Assembly: GCA_003833135.1 (NCBI GenBank)
Contig: QZLH01000325.1
Location: 20,528-57,258 of the forward strand
DNA from: Oehlia diaphana
Lineage: Eukaryota > Glomeromycota > Glomeromycetes > Glomerales > Glomeraceae
Direction of reading: 5' to 3'
DNA length: 36,731 nt
The notes beneath the pieces were generated by a model. It was not told where the DNA came from. It made no database searches and worked only from the letters and a program-made list of their open reading frames with translations. The first letter of the stretch is position 1; each line of letters begins with the position of its first letter. The position numbers and the translations under genes are program-made. Positions 1 through 8,509 of the stretch are shown here, piece by piece.

Positions 1-117
1 GGTTAAATCACCCATATCAAATTTATTAAATTATAATAAAATAATAGGTGATATCACCTGAGTTATATCACCCCCGGTTAAAACTAGTTATAATCTTAAT
101 AAATAACTTATATTTAC

Positions 118-2050
118 CAGCTTTAATAAATTACCAAATGGTTTTTTAACAAAAAAAATTTAATTAGTTTAATTATAACTAGATATTAATATATAAATCC
201 ATAATGATAAATTATATATTAAATACTAACTCCCTATATTATTAAAATAAAAAAATATAAAAAATTAATTAATTTAAATATTATATAATTATTATTTAGT
301 AATTAAGTTAAATAAACTAATAACTTACAGCCTATATGATTAAATATTTTTTTAAATAAAGTTTAGTTAATATATATATATTATATTATTAATACTGTAT
401 ATAATAATACATACCAACTATAATAAATAGTTACCACAATAATATTAGTTTAATTATATATAAATATTATAAATATATTATTAAATTAAATAAGTAATTT
501 ATAACTTACTAACTATAATAAATTAAATAAAATTTAAATAAATTTAGTTAATTTAATTATATATAAATATTATTGTAATAATTAAATACTTACTACCTAT
601 AATAAATTATCAAAATAATATTTTAAATAAAAATTTAGTTAGTTCAAATTTATTATAATAATATATAACAATAAATTTAAATAAATAACTTACTCCCTAA
701 ATAAAAATTTAGTTAATTTAATAATATATAAGATTATTATAATTATATAAATATATTGCAATAAAGTTAAATAAATAACTTACATACTATATAATTAAAT
801 ATTTATTTGAATATTAATATAATTAAATTATGTAAATACAAATAAAAATATAATAATAAAACTAAATAATAACTTACTTTCTACATTATTAAGTGAATAA
901 TTTAATTTAATTTAGTATATAAAAACTCCATATATTAAAAAAATGACTTATACTTACTAACTATAAATAATTGCAAAATAATTTTAAATAAAAAATTTAG
1001 TTAGTTTATATTACAACCATTATACCATAAATAATAATTATTAATAAACTTGAAATTGAATAAATAACTTACATTCTAATGAATTTTTAAATTAAAAAGG
1101 TTAGTTAAATTAAATAATATATACTAATAATATAATTAAATAAATAACTTACGTTCTATATATATTATTAATTAAAAATAAATTTAGTAAATTTAAGTAT
1201 TAAAAATATGTAGTAATAATTAGATAAATAATTCAACTTACCATCTATAATATAATGTTAAATAATTTTTTAAATAAATATTTAATTAGTTTATTTATAT
1301 ATAAATATTTTATAACAAAATTAAAAAATAACTTACAATCTACATTATTAAAAAAAATTAGTTAGTTATGGATATATAAATATAATAATAATTTGAATAA
1401 ATACTAACCTTCTATATTTTTAAATAAAAAATTTAGTTATTTTAAATTATATATGTAAATATTATTTATATAAAATATGTAATAATAATAAATAGATAAT
1501 TACTTACTACCATATTATTAATAATTTTTAAATAAATAATTAAGATAATTTAATTATATATATATAAATTATTAAATAAATTTTAATTAAAAATTTAATT
1601 AGTTTTAATTATATTATGATAATATAAATAATTATTTAATAACAGATAAAATTAATAATTCATAACTTACTAGCTATATTAAATAAATAAATAATTTTTA
1701 AATAAAATTTAATTAATTCAAAATATGTAAATGTTATGTTATTACATATTATAATGAATAACTTACTTTCTATATTATTATAAATAAAAAATAAAAAAAA
1801 TATTAGTTTAATTAATTGAATAATAAAAATAATAAAATTAAATAAATATGTGACTTACTGTCTATAAATAAATAAATAATTTTTTTAAATAAACTTTAGT
1901 TATTTAAATAATATTATATAAATTTATGATAATAAATTAAATAACTTACACTCTATATTATTAAATAGTTTGTTAAGTATAAAATTTAATTAGTTTAAGT
2001 TATAGAAATAACAAAAAAAATTAAATAAATAATTTATAACTTACGGCCAA
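118..2050 (-). CDS. Microexons, section A (21 units): juxtamembrane tail, then a second hydrophobic start
   Basis: Positions and minus-strand exons: 118 CTG, 231 GGA, 329 GCT, 415 TTG, 510 TTA, 594 GTA, 694 GGA, 784 TAT, 878 AAA, 958 TTA, 1073 AAT, 1153 AAC, 1242 ATG, 1337 ATT, 1409 AAG, 1508 GTA, 1671 CTA, 1767 AAA, 1859 ACA, 1950 AGT, 2045-2050 TTGGCC (6 nt). They read VGQYKTSKDYEQFK followed by IWSIIGWT. The 1508 unit lacks an AG acceptor (ATATG). If it is skipped, its Ser is lost but the flanking Thr and Lys codons and the frame survive. Donors at 231 and 1409 are GTTAGT and at 415 GTATGT. The interval 1511-1670 is nearly twice a unit and may hold a decayed one. The series continues off the window. 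Confidence 0.72.
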
Positions 2051-5000
2051 CTATAATAAATTATTAAAATAAAATATTTAATTAGTTTAATTATATGTAG
2101 TATGCTATAATACGGTACATAAATAAATCTAAATAAATAACTTAACAACTTACCAACTAAAATAAATTACCAAATGATTTTTAAATAAAATATTAATTAG
2201 TTTAAATTGGTTACAGCATGGAACGACCTCCCGACAGGACATTTGCCTAACAGTTTTGGCCAGAGTTATGCACGAAATGTGATCAAAACAGCCAGCGTTA
2301 GTCTGTTGGAAAATGTCCTGTCGGGAAACTGTCCGTAGGCAGTTTAAATTATAAATTACTTGCGAATATTATATAATAGTAGTAACTTACTTCCTATATC
2401 ATTAAAAATAAAGAATTTAATAAGTATAAATTATATGTAAATATTAATAAATAACTTGTAACTTACCAACTATAATAAGTTGCCAAATAGTTTTTAAATA
2501 AAAAAATTTGATTAGTTTAAATTATATATAATAAAATTAAATAATAGACTTATACTTTACCAACTATGATATAATTTTTTAAATAAAAAGTTAATTAATT
2601 AAAATTTATGTAAGTATAATAATAAAATTAATAATTTATAACTTACGACCTATAATAAATTATAAAGTAATTTTTAATTTGATTTAATTTAATTATATGA
2701 TAAAAATATAATATAATGATATAATTATATAAATGACTTACACACTATATAATGTAATATTTAATAATAAAAATGATTAATTAGTTTAAATTATATTTAT
2801 AAGATTAAATAAATAACTTATAACTTACCAGCTATAATAAATTATTAATAAAAAATTTGATTAACTTAATTGTGTGCAAATATTATTTAAATACATAATA
2901 ATAGAATTAAATAAATATTTTATAACTTACTGACTATAATAATAATAGTTTATTAAATATTTTTTTTAAATAAAAATTTAATTAGTTAAATAAATTATAT
3001 ATTAATATTATATAAATATAATAATAAAGTCAATAAATAATTTATAACTTACCAACTATTAAATAATTTTTTTGAATAAAAAATTGTTAATTTAATTATA
3101 AAGATTATTTAATTATTTATAATTAAATAAATAATCTATAAATAATTTATAACTTACTAGCTATAATAAATTTTTAGGTAAAAATTTAATTAGTTCCAAT
3201 TATGTATAAATATATAAAATAAAATTAAATAAATAACTTATAACTTACTAACTATATCCAAATAATTTATTAAATAAAGATTTAAGTAATTTTATATTAT
3301 ATAAATATATAAATAATAAGATTGAATAAATAACTTATAACTTACTAACTATAAAAGAATTTCAATCCATTTTTTTAGGAATTAAAGTTAGTAACTTAAT
3401 TATATATAATATTATATAAATATATATAAAAATAAATAACTTACGTCCTATATTATAAATGGTAAATAAAAAATAATTAGTTTAAGCCATATATAATAAA
3501 ATTAAACAAATAATTTATAACTTACCAACTATAATAAATTACCAATAATTTTTTAAATAAAATTTAATTAATTTAAGTTATATTTATATATTATAATTAT
3601 AATTAAATAAATGACTTACCAACTATAACAAATTTTAATTATTAAATAAAAAATTTAGTTATTTTAATAAACAATAAGTACATAACTTACCACCTATAGT
3701 AAATTATTAAATAGTATAAATTTAATTAATTTAAATTATATATAAATATTATATATTAATAGAATTAAATAAGTAATTCATAACTTACAAGCTATTATAA
3801 ATTGTTAAGTAAATTTAATAAATATAAATTATAATTTTATATAACTGAAATATGTAATAATAATTAAATAAATAACTCATAACTTACCAACTATAATAAA
3901 TTACAAATAAAAAAATTTACTTATTAAGTATTATTATAAATGTAATAAAGATATAAATAATAAAATTAAATAAATAACTAATAACTTACCAACTATGAAA
4001 ATAAATTATAAAAAATATAATTAGTATTTTATATATAATAATAATGATAAATTAAAAAATAATATAACTTACCAGCTATATATAATAAATCACAAATAAA
4101 AAAATTTAAATAATAAGTATTATTTATAAATATAATAAAGTCATATAATAATAAATTGTTAAAAATTTACCCCCTATATTAAATAAAGTTAAATAAAAAT
4201 TAATTGTATAAATATTATATAAATATATAAAATAATCAAATGAATAGTAATCCATAACTTACAATCTAGAATAATTACCAATAAAAAAGATTTAATTAAT
4301 TTAAATTATAATAAATATTATAAAATACTATATAATAATAAATTATATAAATAACTTACTTCCTATATCATTAAGTAATTTTTTAAGTAAATAAAAAATT
4401 TAAATATTTTAAATATTTTAAGTATAATAAATAAACTAAACAAATGATTTATAACTTACGGTCTAAAATACATTATTAAATAATTTTTTTAAATAAATTT
4501 AATTAGATTAAAATAAATAAATATAATAAATATTTGATAAAAATCAAATAAATAACTTACAATCTAAAAAAATTACCAATAATGTTTTAATTAAAAAATT
4601 TAATTAATTCAATTATTTATAAGTATAATATAAAGGATTTAACCCTAATATAAATATAACAAATAACTTACAATCTATTAAAATAATTATTAAATAATTT
4701 TTTAAATAAATTAGTTTAAATTTATCCATAACGAATTGTAATAAAATTAATAAATAATTTATAACTTACCAACTTTTAAATAAAAAAAATTTAATTAGTT
4801 TAAATTTATATTAATCATATTATATAATATATAATAATAAAATTAACTAAATAACTTACAAACTATATCATTAAAATAGAAATTTAATTAGTTTAAATTA
4901 TATAGATATTATATAAATATATAATAATAGAATTAACTAAATAATTTATAACTTACCATCTATAATAATTTATTAAATAAATAATTTAGTTAGATTAAGT

Positions 5001-8000
5001 AAATATTATATAAGTATTTTTTAATAAAATTAAATAAATAACTTACCATCTATAATAAGTTACGAAAAAATTTTTAATAAAAAATATAATTAAAAATATA
5101 GTTAATTTGAATTATAATAAACATTTAACAGTAAATAACTTACACCCTAATGTATTATTAATTAAATAAAAATTTAATTAGTGTAAATATTATGCAGATA
5201 TTTAATATAAAAAATATATAATTTATAACTTACGCCCTATATTAATAAATAATTATTTAAATAAGAGTTTAGTTAGTTAAATTATAAATAAACATTATAC
5301 AGGCATGAAAGAACAATTTTAAATAAATAACTTACATGCTATATTATTTATATTAATAATAAATTGTTTAATAAATTTAGTTAATTTAAATTTATTTATA
5401 TATATTGTATGAGTAATAATAGAATTAACAAATAACTTATGACTTACCAGCTAAAATAAAAATGAATTTAAATGTCAATTTTATATATAAATATAAATAA
5501 ATATTACATAAATACACAATATATAAATAATTCATAACTTACTATTTCTATAATCTAGAGAATAGTTTTTAATAAAAAATTTAGTTAATAAAAATTTAAA
5601 TTATATATAAATATATAAAAAAAGTAACTTACACCCTATATTATGAATAATTTAGATAAAGTTTAATTAATATAAATATTAGTATTTAAATAAATAATGG
5701 TGTAGTTAACCGAAAAATAATTAGCCGCAGCGTGATCCGGACCCGGCTCAGGCGTAGATTGTTGTGGAATTCCAGGGGATTTTCTGAGATTTAAACCGGG
5801 TTCGGATGATCGGCAATTAGGAATTCGGCTCAATTTTTCGGCCAACTACACCATTATTATAAAAAAATATATATATACTGTATTTTATTTATTTTAAATA
5901 AATAATTTATAACTTACACCCTATATTATTAAATAATTATTTTAATAAAAGAATTTATAAATAAGCAACACAAATATATAGTAATAGATAACTTACACTC
6001 TATATTATAAATAATTATTTAAATAAGAATCTAGTTAGTCTTAAATTATAAATAATCGAACATGAATAATAATTTAAAATAAATAACTTACTTTCTATAT
6101 TATTAAATATATTTTGAGTAAAAATTTTGTTAATTTAAATTATGCACAAATATTATATAAACGGATAATATTGAAATAAATAAATAATAACTTACTTTCT
6201 ATATTATTATTAAATAATTTTTTTAAATAAATAATTTAATTAATTTAAATTATATATAAATTTTATATAAATATGTAATAATAGAAACAAATAATTTACT
6301 TTCTATTATATTAATAAATAATTATTTTAAATAAATAATTTAATTAGCTTAAATTAAATATAAATATAGCACAAATATATTTAAATAAATAATTTATAAC
6401 TTACCGACTTATATTGAATAATTTTAAATAAATGAATGAATAAATAAAGAATTTAATTAGTTTAAATTAGTAATATAAATATAACATAAATGTACAATAA
6501 TGAAATTAAATAAACTTACAATCTAAATAAATTATCAAATAGTTTTTTAGAGATAATTAATTATATAAATATAATTAACAGATATGTAATAAAAAAATTA
6601 AATAAATAGCTTATAACTTACAATCTAAATTATCATAAATAAAGAATTTATTAGTTTATGTAAAACATGCAATAATATACACCTCCGTTTTGTGGGCGCG
6701 GTTTTATTAATCACATGACTTGCGATATAGTGTGACATTTATTTGTCAATGTACATGTGACTAACGAGAACGCGCAAGTATATTTATCTCAGCGACACTG
6801 TTTTTTAGTCTAATGCCTATTTGTCACGCCCGTGATGAAAAACCCGCGCTCACAAGAAGGGAGCGCATAGAAATAAATAAATAACTTATAACTTACCAAC
6901 TAAAATAAATTATCAAATGATTTTCAAAATAAAGAAATTAATTAGTATGCAAATATAATATAAATATGTAATAATAAATAACTTACTCCCTAAAAAATAA
7001 TTAAATAATTTTAAGTCAATAAAGAATTTAGTTTAAATATTATAAAAATAGTATGTAATAATAAATTGAATAAGTAATTTATAACTCACTTTCTATATTA
7101 TTACGTAATTTTTAAATAAAATTTAGTTAGCTTATATTACATGTAGACTCAACATTGTATAAAAATATATTATATAAATATATAACTTACCAACTATAAT
7201 GAATTACCAAATGATTTTAAATAAAATTTAGTCAAATTTAAAACATATAGGTAACAGAAATATAACTTACACCCTGTAATTTATTAATTATTAATTAATT
7301 AAATATAAATATTATTACGGCCAGTTCTCGATATAACGAACTCGAAATTTCGCATCACGTGACATTTAACTATCTTTTAATTCATAATGGTGTAGTTAGC
7401 CGAAAACGGAACCGAATTCCTGATTGCCGATCATCCGGACCAGGTTTAATCGCAGTAAATCTCCTGGAATTCTACGACGATCTACGCCTGAGCCAGGTCC
7501 AGATCACGTTGCGGCTAATTATTTTTCGGCTAACTACACCACCATTATAAATAAATCCTCAGCCTAAACAACAAAATGTTGGAAATTCAAAGGAAAAGGA
7601 AACTTTCAAACCAAGCTAACATTAACAATGAAGTACGTGACAATTAAATTTCTTAAATTCTTTAAATTCTTTGCAATAATCATAACGAATTTGAAGTGAA
7701 GGTGGAGGGTTCGTTATATTGAGAGTTGACTGCACAAAGATATAATATATAAAATTAAATGTATAACTTACAATCTGATCATTATTTAAATAAAGAATAC
7801 AATTAGTTTGAATTAAATGTAAAATATTAAGTAAATAAATAATTTACCATCTATTTTTGAAATATCGTTATTTTTCTTTTCATTATTATTTTGATCCTCA
7901 TTATCATTGTTATCATTGTTATTGTTATTGTTATTGTTATTCTCTTCCATATTAAATAATTATTTAAATAAAGAATTTGTTATTCGAATATCATGTAAGA

Positions 8001-8509
8001 TACAATAAAAAATAAATAAATGATAACTTACCAACTGTAGTTTTATTAATAAATTTAATCGTAAAAATATAATAAAAATAAATAATTCAATCAAATTACA
8101 AGAAACTTAATGACTTACGATCTAAATGGTTAAAAAAAAAAATAATTTATAGTTAGTTTAGATACGTGTATCATATAAGGTATAATAGAACTAAGAAACT
8201 TTGTTTTTATTTAATAATTCAGCAAAAATTTTGATTGTCCGGAGCGAAACGAATTAACAAAGATTATGAAAAATTTGTGGTCACGGGTGGTTCTCTGTCG
8301 CACACGTGATCGATAGCCAATAAAGTCGCAAAATATTTTTTTTCCGGGTTCCGTTCCCGTTCCAGATTGTTAGGTATATTATATTTACCTATAAATTCCT
8401 CGGTACTTGCTGAAACTAGGTTTAATATATCGCAAATTTGTTTTAAAATTTTAAATATGTATTAAATATTCATGATATGTGTTTTACCTTCGTCATTACT
8501 GTGAGCCAT
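118..8509 (-). CDS. Membrane protein gene made of >=76 exons, 72 of them 3 nt long (partial, runs off left edge)
   Basis: I do not recognise the protein. The start ATG is at 8509-8507 (minus), in a good context (A at -3). Exons 1 (22 nt) and 2 (21 nt) set phase 1. Then 74 units follow, each a yAG, a tiny exon and GTAAGT (variants GTAAAT, GTTAGT, GTATGT, GTAAAG, GTGAGT), separated by AT-rich introns of about 70-110 nt when free of transposons. Many introns carry CTAAC/CTAAT-like branch sites. Tiny exons are 3 nt, except one of 6 and one of 12. Joined, they give 277 nt (92 codons plus 1 nt) with no stop: an acidic start (MAHSNDEASTEEFI), an aromatic/basic region, a hydrophobic helix at about residues 51-72 (includes VVGLITIVTV), then QYKTSKDYEQFK and the start of another hydrophobic stretch at the window edge. 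The phase, absence of stops and membrane helix are read from the sequence. That all units are spliced is inference. An alternative is a decayed intron array, but that would not explain the open frame. Confidence 0.8.
2154..4075 (-). CDS. Microexons, section B (20 units): the transmembrane segment, one codon per exon
   Basis: Positions and minus-strand exons: 2154 TTG, 2391 GAA, 2467 TTG, 2561 TTG, 2647 GTC, 2742 TGT, 2829 CTG, 2931 TCA, 3053 TTG, 3158 CTA, 3249 TTA, 3346 TTA, 3445 GAC, 3526 TTG, 3620 TTG, 3691 GTG, 3789 CTT, 3888 TTG, 3990 TTG, 4073 CTG. Phase-1 translation is AVVACVVGLITIVTVCLVGI, an uninterrupted hydrophobic helix of membrane-spanning length, preceded by YYRNW and followed by VGQYK. 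All twenty exons are exactly 3 nt. Most donors are GTAAGTTA (2561 is GTAAAG). The intron 2157-2390 carries a MITE. Confidence 0.78.
2209..2342. mobile_element. MITE with CCCGACAGGACATTT inverted repeats, 8-bp target duplication
   Basis: A GC-richer insert of about 134 bp in an intron of the microexon gene. Inverted repeats share CCCGACAGGACATTT near both ends. The flanks show a direct repeat TTTAAATT (2201-2208 and 2343-2350), consistent with an hAT-like 8-bp target duplication, although that string is also native to the array. There is no coding capacity. Neighbouring triplets at 2154 and 2391 are intact. Confidence 0.7.
4171..5635 (-). CDS. Microexons, section C (16 units): residues WYYRNTAWRYDVFDYYRNW
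   Basis: Positions and minus-strand exons: 4171 GGG, 4263 ATT, 4360 GAA, 4460 ACC, 4561 ATT, 4672 ATT, 4770 TTG, 4860 TTT, 4957 ATG, 5047 ATG, 5144 GGT, 5234 GGC, 5336 CAT, 5448 CTG, 5543-5554 (12 nt, ATTATAGAAATA), 5633 GGT. Read in phase 1 they code for an aromatic and charged segment just ahead of the membrane helix. GGT/GGC/GGG after a T gives Trp and ATT/ATG after a T gives Tyr, a pattern unlikely in random AT-rich spacer. The 4770 acceptor is AAAAG, and 4171 uses a GTAAAT donor. The intron 5636-5917 contains a MITE. Confidence 0.75.
5697..5854. mobile_element. MITE family 1, copy 1 (TA target, TIR ATGGTGTAGTT..CCGAAAA)
   Basis: A 158-bp element flanked by TA on both sides. The terminal inverted repeats ATGGTGTAGTTAACCGAAAA and the reverse complement of TTTTTCGGCCAACTACACCAT match over about 20 bp. 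The TA target and short TIRs indicate a Tc1/mariner-type non-autonomous element. It sits in an intron of the microexon gene. The 60-aa minus ORF across it is a by-product of its higher GC content. Confidence 0.85.
5918..8121 (-). CDS. Microexons, section D (17 units): residues DLDDWFERIDYFEKKKW
   Basis: Lowest plus-strand coordinate and minus-strand exon sequence: 5918 GGT, 5997 AGT, 6092 AAA, 6196 AAA, 6300 AAA, 6405 TCG, 6520 ATT, 6622 ATT, 6897 TTG, 6987 GGA, 7090 AAA, 7191 TTG, 7271 GGT, 7772 ATT, 7848 ATG, 8032 TTG, 8119 ATC. Transcript order is from high to low coordinate. Each exon gives two bases to finish one codon and one base to start the next. Acceptors are TAG or CAG except at 6405 (ATAAG). 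Donors at 6300 and 7848 are GTAAAT and at 7090 GTGAGT. The long introns 6625-6896 and 7274-7771 contain transposons. The 7848 unit may be part of a longer Asn-rich exon. Confidence 0.75.
6681..6868. mobile_element. MITE-like insert with TIR about TTTTGTGGGCGCGGTTTT
   Basis: An insert of about 188 bp, clearly more GC-rich than its surroundings. The left end CTCCGTTTTGTGGGCGCGG and the reverse complement of the right end, CTCCCTTCTTGTGAGCGCGG, form imperfect inverted repeats of about 30 bp. There is no ORF of interest. It lies in the intron between microexons 6622 and 6897. Confidence 0.65.
7318..7740. mobile_element. pogo/Tigger-like non-autonomous element carrying a nested MITE
   Basis: The left end CAGTTCTCGATATAACGAAC and the reverse complement of the right end, CAGTCAACTCTCAATATAACGAAC, match the TIR style of pogo-family transposons (CAGT...CTCnATATAACGAA), with TA at the left junction. 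The interior is about 260 bp plus the nested MITE and has no transposase. It occupies one intron (7274-7771) of the microexon gene. The exact right end is uncertain by a few bases. Confidence 0.65.
7387..7545. mobile_element. MITE family 1, copy 2, opposite orientation, nested in a pogo-like element
   Basis: Same TIRs and internal sequence (for example GATCATCCGGACC and GGAATTC) as the copy at 5697-5854, but inverted. TA flanks both ends (7385-7386 and 7546-7547). The right TIR has 3 extra bases (CCACCAT). It lies inside the element at 7318-7740, so it inserted later. The 63-aa plus ORF here is not a gene. Confidence 0.85.
7848..7943 (-). CDS. Alternative 96-nt Asn-rich version of the 7848 microexon
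   Basis: Upstream of the 3-nt exon ATG at 7848-7850 the minus strand has a stop-free (AAT AAC)n-derived stretch. It codes for poly-Asn with Asp/Glu/Lys, ending NNDISKID plus G. If the acceptor is GGAAG at 7944-7948, the exon is 96 nt, a multiple of 3, and keeps phase 1 on both sides. That acceptor is poor (GAAG, no pyrimidine). The alternative acceptor AAATAG directly before ATG fits the array pattern. Either choice, or both by alternative splicing, keeps the downstream frame. Confidence 0.4.
8233..8375. mobile_element. Possible MITE remnant in intron 2 of the microexon gene
   Basis: A GC-richer block (GTCCGGAGCGAAACG ... CCGGGTTCCGTTCCCGTTCC) interrupts the AT-rich intron. Its ends are weakly inverted copies (TCCGGAGCGAAACG versus TCTGGAACGGGAACG). 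No clear target duplication is visible, so the assignment is tentative. Confidence 0.35.
8389..8409 (-). CDS. Exon 2 of the microexon gene (21 nt, phase 1)
   Basis: It lies between a TTTCAG acceptor and a GTAAATAT donor and is 21 nt long. With the G left by exon 1 it reads A-S-T-E-E-F-I and again leaves a single G. It is the last ordinary exon before the 3-nt exons begin. The following intron is long (8122-8388) because it seems to hold a small insertion. Confidence 0.72.
   Translation of the reverse strand, partial: QVPRNL
8488..8509 (-). CDS. Exon 1 of the microexon gene (MAHSNDE + G)
   Basis: This 22-nt start exon codes for MAHSNDE and leaves one G before the 5' splice site GTAAAAC (phase 1). 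Upstream on the minus strand are a purine-rich leader and a TATA-like stretch. The next possible exon begins about 80 nt downstream after TTTCAG. The ATG was chosen because it is the only one that joins in frame with exon 2 and the whole triplet array. Confidence 0.75.

Noticed and set aside
5663..5845. 60-aa minus ORF
   Set aside because: Lies within and beside MITE copy 1; the matching 63-aa ORF at 7359-7550 is the other copy.
118..8121. CRISPR-like or plain minisatellite reading of the CTTAC-NNN-CTA array
   Set aside because: Spacers are only 3 nt and the repeats are variable in length. The conserved parts are precisely splice signals on the minus strand, with an in-frame start exon.
118..8121. 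Phase-0 reading of the triplets (each triplet as one codon)
   Set aside because: It is also stop-free, but exons 1 and 2 total 43 nt and force phase 1, and it gives a Leu/Ile-rich product without a sensible domain layout.
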